64,000 nucleotides of DNA from Euptelea pleiosperma (Eukaryota > Streptophyta > Magnoliopsida > Ranunculales > Eupteleaceae): NCBI GenBank assembly GCA_035048495.1, contig CM068553.1, positions 30,652,978-30,716,977 on the forward strand, in the 5' to 3' direction. Made by a program: the position numbers and the translations under genes. The notes under the pieces were generated by a model. That model saw only the letters and a list, made by a program, of their open reading frames with translations. It was not told where the DNA came from and did not search any database. This document shows, one piece after another, positions 58,308-64,000 of the stretch (positions within the stretch are counted from its first letter, which is position 1; every line of letters begins with the position of its first letter).

Positions 58308-58960
58308 TTACACCCTTAGTAACCAGAACCTTCTCCTAGGTGTAACGATCCCGCACTCAAACCGCGAACTCGCGGTCGGTTTAGGTGCGGATTTACGGTT
58401 TGGTCCGCGCTTCGACTTTGCTAAATCCACGCTCCCGATTTTTCTAGTGTGCGCTCCAAATTCAATTGTCACAATCCAGTATTTTTAGAGACACGATTGG
58501 TCTTTTCGACTTTTCTCCTCCTGCTCCTTTGAGTTTCATATTTTCTTTTTCCACCATTCAGATGGAGAAACTGAAAACTAACAAGGAGAAAAATGGTGGG
58601 TCGCCAACAGAGATATTAATCTAGCTGTTGAGCTTTCGACATCTAGCGGTCTAGGTATCTAGTTTTTACAACCCCTTAGATCTTTTGATCCCATGGAGCT
58701 CTAATCGTTGATCAACGATAGTGGGTCCCCTTGAGGGGAACTCCGAACTTTGGGACTTTATTGAATTCGCGCTCTCGCGTACCCGCTCCCGTACTCGCAC
58801 CCGCTCTCGCTCTACGCTCTGGTCACTTAGGTTACACCTAGTTCCACGCGTGGAGAGCAGCCCTAAGAGAATAAAAGAACAGCACTAAGATAATAAATCT
58901 ATGATACGGTCCCTCAATTTGCCACGTAGTAGATCCGAGGAAAGCATCGCTGACAGCCGA
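58308..58960 (-). promoter_or_regulatory. Upstream region of DYAD-like gene
   Basis: GC-richer than the surroundings, with short repeated words (CGCACCCGCTC, CGCGAACTCGCG). No clear TATA box; no coding frame. Assigned as promoter by position only. Confidence 0.35.
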
Positions 58961-59415
58961 CAAATATATTTGCCACATGGCACACTCTTAGAGGATGCTA
59001 AGTTGCTAACCGTATGGATGTTTTGACAATCCTTAAGTGGACGGTGGACGGTGGACGGTGGACCTACAAACTGACCCACGCTCCTACTAGACACGTGCGT
59101 AGGATCTGGGCCTACTTTACAATGGTCCGGCTCTGAAAATTTGCTTACCACTCAGATTTCGACCGCATGGATGTTTATCCCATCCCTTGGTGAATATACG
59201 CACCAAAAATCACCCTCATTGGTAATCTCTAACAATTAGATTGTAGTACTTTTTATAAGGCATTCTCACAACCGTTGAATTTAACCTTTTTTTGAGAACT
59301 AAAACCAACGGTTAAAAGTCATTAAACTAGTGATTTTTGCTATAAATGTCTAATGAGGGTTGGACTAAACATCCATGCGGTCAATGGGCCCAGATGGCAG
59401 AGGTGAGTAATAAAA
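58961..59415. mobile_element. MITE cluster (GCATGGATGTTTAGCCCA family)
   Basis: GGCACACTCTTAGAGGATGC at 58978 and CCGCATGGATGTTTATCCCA at 59162 face ACATCCATGCGGTCAATGGG at 59369, giving an inverted-repeat element of about 230 bp (59160-59400) next to a partial one. No TSD assigned. Confidence 0.5.
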
Positions 59416-59423
59416 AGGGTCGT

Positions 59424-59813
59424 GATGTAACAAGGTATACCTGAGATCTTTTCATTTGCGGAAGCGGCATTTTTGGTAGTCACCACTGCCATCTGGGCCC
59501 ACTGACCGCGTGGATGTTTAGCCCACCCTTTAATAGACATTCATACAAAAAATCAGCTTATTTAATGATTTTTAGCCGTTGGTTTTAGTACTCAAAAAAT
59601 AGTTGAATTCAACGGCTATAAGAACGCTTTAAATTGTGCTAAAAAGTGTTAAAATCTAATGGTTATAGATTACCAATCAAGGTGATTTTTGGTATGTATA
59701 TCCACCAAGGGGTGGGATAAACATCCAAGCAGCCAGTGGGCCCAGATGGCAGCTGTGACTACCAAAATTGCCGGTTCCGCAAAATAACAGTTTCAGGCAT
59801 ACCTTGTTACATC
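59424..59813. mobile_element. Long-TIR MITE (390 bp)
   Basis: Ends GATGTAACAAGG / CCTTGTTACATC with ~105-bp inverted arms that include GGTAGTCACCACTGCCATCT and TGGGCCCACTG...GGATGTTTA. Its core is the same family as the neighbouring cluster, so the arms appear to have been extended. Flanks show no convincing TSD. Confidence 0.65.
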
Positions 59814-59891
59814 TTTTTCCTAATAAAAATGCTTTCCGCATTTGAAAAGATCTCGGGTATGTGACCTATTTAGTGACTCAGCAATTGAATT

Positions 59892-60027
59892 TCTTTTATT
59901 TATTTATTTTTTAATAGGTAAGCCTGATTTTTAAAGAGATCAGTAACTCGGTGAAGGTGGGTTTTGAACCCAGGTCTATGGTATCATCACCCACAAACTT
60001 TACTAACTGACCAAGCTGGCACCTTCT
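59892..60027 (-). mobile_element. tRNA-derived SINE with perfect 11-bp TSD
   Basis: Minus strand: GGTGCCAGCTTGGTCAGTTA (A box GCTTGGTCAGTTAG), B box GGGTTCAAAACCC about 35 nt downstream, then a tail of AAAAAATAAATAAATAAAAG. Flanked by GCAATTGAATT at 59881-59891 and 60028-60038. Length 136 bp. Confidence 0.85.
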
Positions 60028-60110
60028 GCAATTGAATTACGTGATCATGGTAAGGTGCAAATCGAATAAAGAGCTTTGTTTTCACCGACAAGTTTTCCTT
60101 GAATTCCTAA

Positions 60111-60437
60111 GGGTATTTTAGCAACAACCCCCCTCAAATTTGAAAGTAATTTGTAGTATACCCTTATACTTTCAGACTTTAGGATTACCCCCTTTGACCC
60201 AGTTTAATCATCATTTGACTAACTTTAAAATGTGATATGCATCATGTGCTTGTTAATGCACCAATGAAAGGATCATAATATTGCAAGTACAATGCTAACC
60301 GTGCATGCGTGATTCAAGTCCGTTTCAACATAAGTCAACCACCATTAAACTAGGTCAAGGGGTAATCCTAAAGTTTGAAAGTATAAGGGGTACTACAAAT
60401 TACTTTCAAATTTCAGGGGGGTGTTGCTAAAATACTT
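60111..60437. mobile_element. Mutator-like MITE with 9-bp TSD (327 bp)
   Basis: Inverted arms of ~100 bp (GGGTATTTTAGCAAC / GTTGCTAAAATACTT, with AAATTTGAAAGTAATTTGTA on the left). Flanked by AATTCCTAA on both sides (60102-60110 and 60438-60446), the TSD length of Mutator-like elements. Confidence 0.85.
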
Positions 60438-60446
60438 AATTCCTAA

Positions 60447-61069
60447 TGGAATGAGATTCCCCTCAACAAAAACCGTTTACCTGTCGTGGGGTTTTATATT
60501 TTACATGTTTTTTTTTTGCTTTATTTTTCCGTCATGGGCTTGGAACTCATTCATACAGTTTGGTTTCCCCTGGTCCCGGCCCACGGACCTTGTCGATGTT
60601 TGCTCCACCTGTGATGACATTTCAAAAGTCACTTTAATTGGTGATTTCTATCCGTTGGATTTACCATTTTAATATTGTGATTTATGGCTGTTGGATTAGA
60701 ACATATTGTCTGTTAGAAGTCATAGATCAAGCTGATTTTTGGTACGGAAATTTTTTTTTTTTTTTAAATTTAAAACTATTTATAAAAACAGATAAAATTT
60801 TTGAAAATTTGCAAAAAAAAAAATAACTAGATGCACAAACGCCTTCTAAAAGGGCGTATGTTAGGTTCAGACACCCTTTAAAAGAGTGTTTGCCTATTGT
60901 GTAAAACTTCCGCAATGGGCAAATTTTAAAGTGGCGGTACAGCAAATATTTTCTCTTCATAGGCATGTTCATGAAGTCCATGACAAAGTAAATTTCAAAT
61001 CCAACGGCTCATCGGCCAAGATTCTTTTGGTGTGTAAGTCAACCAAGAAGTGGGCAACGTTCATGGGTA
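60447..61069. other. Intergenic, MITE fragment
   Basis: 60590-60745 has the family words GTTTGCTCCACC, GGTGATTTCTATCCGTTGGA and AGCTGATTTTTGGTACG. Nothing coding. Confidence 0.4.
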
Positions 61070-61210
61070 GGGCTACAACTTGGGCAAGCCTAACAGGCTA
61101 AACTTGACTTTGGGTCAAGCTTGGGTTGGGTTACACAGTACTTAGGCTCGTACAGATTTTATAATCCGAACAAAAATTGGAACGAGGTATTGGGCAACCT
61201 GACCCAACCC
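61070..61210. mobile_element. hAT-like MITE fragment (candidate)
   Basis: TAGGGCTACAACTTGGGC at the start and repeated GGGTTGGGTTAC / AACCTGACCCAACCCGAGCC words in opposite orientation resemble common plant hAT MITEs with GGGTTGGG arms. The right end is unclear. Confidence 0.4.
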
Positions 61211-64000
61211 GAGCCCCATTATTATATGATATATGATACCCCTATCCCGTGATAAGATACCAAGCATCACTAAGTTAGCAAATCAGATCAGAAAAGCTAT
61301 CGAATATAAACTTATAAAGAGATAAAAGAAAGGGGGAAAGAAACAAACAAACAACGTCTTCGTGTGTAAGTAAGAAGGAAGAAGAATTTTTTTTTAAATA
61401 TAGTCAAGATGCAAGGACCCAAAGCCCAAGCGAAGGAAAATAAAACATAGAGATTATAAGTGTAGGAGGATATGGCAAGTGATAGATGTCTAATGAGCGG
61501 AGAAACGTAGTCTAGGAGACCCACCTAAGTTAAGTCATTAGCCATTTGGGTTCCATCTTCGTTAGACCGGGAGAACCTAAGAGCTCGGGACAACTAGATA
61601 TGGAGAGAAAATAGAAAATGAGAAAAGAGATAGAGAGGTATTAGGTTCTAGGAAAAGTGTACCCCCTTCCTTTCTCTGCAGAAGTATTTATAGACTTGGG
61701 TCTAAAAGGCAAAATGATGGAAATACCCTCATCCCATGTGAAAGCAGCATGGCACCTATAACTATATTGATTGTTTACAAGTATTGGTTGCTCATTTGTA
61801 TACTCTTCTCTCTCAGTTTATTAGTTCCAAAGCATGTCTATGAGTCAACGTCTCATGTTATAGTCTTCTGTTGACGAAAGGATGAAGTTGACGAGGTGCC
61901 TATATGGCTCCTTACGATGCCAAGATCATGCCCTATGGACTTATCTCTCAACCTCCAATCCTATAGATACACTTATCTTGGTTGGACGCCACACATAGCT
62001 TTTTGGAACTCGGGCAACTTCTGAAATGGGCTTTGCAACTTTAGGAGCCTTGCCTACCTGTCTATATCCATTTCTTCTTTTGAACCTCTGCAGGTTCGGT
62101 AATAGAGACATAAATAAGAGATAACCGCCAAGGTTAAATTACAAAACATCAAAGATGATTTGAAGGCACATCAGACGATGAATCATAAGTGCAAACCTCG
62201 AATTTTTAGATAACCTGAGATGCTAATTGTGGGGGAAAAATATCAGATCTATCCCATACAATCTTCGATGTCAGACAATTCATATATCGATGATGATCCG
62301 GCAAATTTGGAGCTTCAGGACAGAACGTTTTCTCCACTGCTGATAATAGGATAATCTCCGAAAGAGGCGTGGTTATACATGTTGATGACACTCCGACGCT
62401 TAAGTCAATTTAAGGTGTTCTAACAGGGTTTTGAGATATAGAAAATAAGATTCAGAGTTAGATAATCTAGATCGAGAAAGCAAGATCTCTTTCCCAATTC
62501 TGAGTGTCATATATTTATAACCTCGGAACTAGCATGACTCACCTTCCACGTGTCCACTTCTCGTTAGTTAGATTTGATTTGGAGAGATTTTGTTATGACA
62601 CAACCTCTTCTTGTTGGATCTGAACTTCCTCCATTCAGTTATATCTGGAATGACTAAGTGGCACCCTACGTGGTAGATATTTGATTGGAGGGTTGCAGGA
62701 ATTGGCATAGTAATCAATCTTATCACCACGTGGCAATTATGCAGTAGATAAATAAGTAATTAACCTTGTTGAAGTTTAAAATACTTATTTGTACGTAGAT
62801 TCTGTTACTTGTCAAGAATTGATATCGTATCGTACCTACTAAGTATATCGTTATCTAACCGGGGTGAGTTGAATGTCATTTTCATCAAGTATGCTATTGA
62901 ACTTGTCGGGATGAGTTGAGTGTCATTCCCGTCAAGTAGGCTGTCTGAACTTGCTGGGATGAGTTGAGCGTCATTCCCATCAAATAGACTGTTGAACTTG
63001 CCGGGATGAGTTGGGCGACCTTCCCGTTAAGTAGACTGTTGAACTTGCCGGGATGAGTGGGGTGTCATTCCCGTCAAATAGATTGTTGAACTTGCCTGGA
63101 TGAGTTGAGCGTCATTCCCGTTAAGCAAATTGTTTGAATGATTTGTCAAGAAGGATTGAATGCCTTTCCGACAAATTTATTGCTGAATCCTCAAGGTTTT
63201 ATCGACATTAACCTGTCCCGAGATGCATATTTCTTGGATATCTAATCTGACACGTGGCCCTTCCTACTTGTGAATGACGCATGACTAAAAAAGCAAAGGT
63301 TGATAGCTGTTTCGACAGGCTTCTCCGACGCATTTATTCATGCATGACTCAAGATACCAGGTGTCGACTTTTCGTATTCCACACGTGTTATGCCAGTGCC
63401 ACGTGTAATCATCTTATTAGCCAAAAAATATGGTACCCACACTAATATAAACTTAATAGCTAACTAATCAAGTGGTTCAAGTAGAGTTTCTAAATTTGTT
63501 AAAGGTCTCACCTAGCACCAATCTCTTACTGTTTAACGATCATCAAAATATCACCAACAACAAAGTAGAGGAGCTGATGAAGTATCCAAAAATAATATAG
63601 GTAATGCTGATAAAGCAAAAAAAATTAAATAGAACAACGTTTGTATAAATATTAATTAAATTATGAGTAACATGTCTATTTAGTGAAAACTAGGTTCCAG
63701 TATAAGGGCATGTTTGTTAAAAAAAAAATTGGATCTGCTTCAAGCCCAAAGTCATCAAAACTTTTTTGACTTAGTTTTTATGAGGATGATCAGATGGTTG
63801 AGATTATGTTCTTTCGTTGATTTTTGACCTAGGGGCTCTCTGGGTAAAGCGTATTGAATGGTTGAATACTAAAAACGATTTGATGGAAAGATCTTAAGTG
63901 TGCCAGCACCTAAAAAACCATGTGAGGTAATCATTTGTCTGATTGATAATATTAAATTGAATGAGAAGAAAACATTATGCAGAATGGCATTGATAAATGG
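61211..64000 (-). mobile_element. Degraded minus-strand LTR region, no gene seen
   Basis: 62330-63240 read on the minus strand matches the layout of 35261-36283: tandem repeats of about 45-51 bp (62860-63180, words TTGCCGGGATGAGTTGAG and CATTCCCGTCAA), a TATAAATATATGAC promoter-like site near 62515, and TTAAGCGTCGGAGTGTCATC near 62395. It is the same Ty3-like LTR family. 61211-62330 and 63480-64000 are AT-rich and show nothing I recognise; short frames there look spurious. Confidence 0.45.

Overview
The window is TE-packed nuclear DNA of a flowering plant. The support is plant-type LTR retrotransposons (Athila-lineage Ty3 and several Ty1/copia families), L1-type LINEs with an RNase H domain, numerous MITEs, a tRNA-derived SINE, short Helitrons, and two spliced plant genes. 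The species cannot be named from the sequence.

Two host genes look intact, both on the minus strand. The first (28590-32160) is a three-exon hexose/H+ symporter of the STP/HEX6 type, 513 aa. The second (47119-58026) is a DYAD/AMEIOTIC1 (SWI1)-family gene that I assembled from 13 exons into one open frame of 639 aa. It has the DYAD domain near the N-terminus and the conserved CKPxxTFLWPNM block near the C-terminus. Its central coiled coil is built from tandem copies of one symmetrical phase 0-0 exon of 78-84 nt, preceded by duplicated 33-nt microexons. One of its introns, normally about 76 nt, has grown to 7.9 kb by TE insertion. This exon array is the most unusual thing in the window.

Region by region: 1-24590 is a nested retrotransposon cluster. 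The outermost layer is a plus-strand Sirevirus-like Copia (LTRs 917-2218 and 23174-24590). Its gag is interrupted by an Athila element (5' LTR 2641-4233, PBS, gag, protease, RT, RNase H and integrase to 19817). The Athila leader carries a minus-strand copy of the same Copia family (5360-11667), whose own LTR carries a solo LTR (7857-10812). Another solo LTR of that kind interrupts the Athila gag (12593-15301). 24591-28500 holds tandem arrays and a duplicated segment split by a Tourist-like MITE. 28590-33106 is the sugar transporter with MITEs and SINEs in its first intron. 33107-47118 is intergenic: MITEs, LINE pieces, and two further copies (36284-39676, 42453-45306) of the very long LTR family. 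47119-58300 is the DYAD-like gene with a Copia element, a Copia-type LTR, two tandem Helitrons and a CACTA terminus in its large intron. 58300-64000 is MITE-rich intergenic DNA ending in a degraded minus-strand LTR.

All transposon coding regions seen are broken by stops, frameshifts, deletions or nested insertions; none looks autonomous. Exon boundaries were set by hand from GT/AG sites and reading phase; they have not been tested against RNA.
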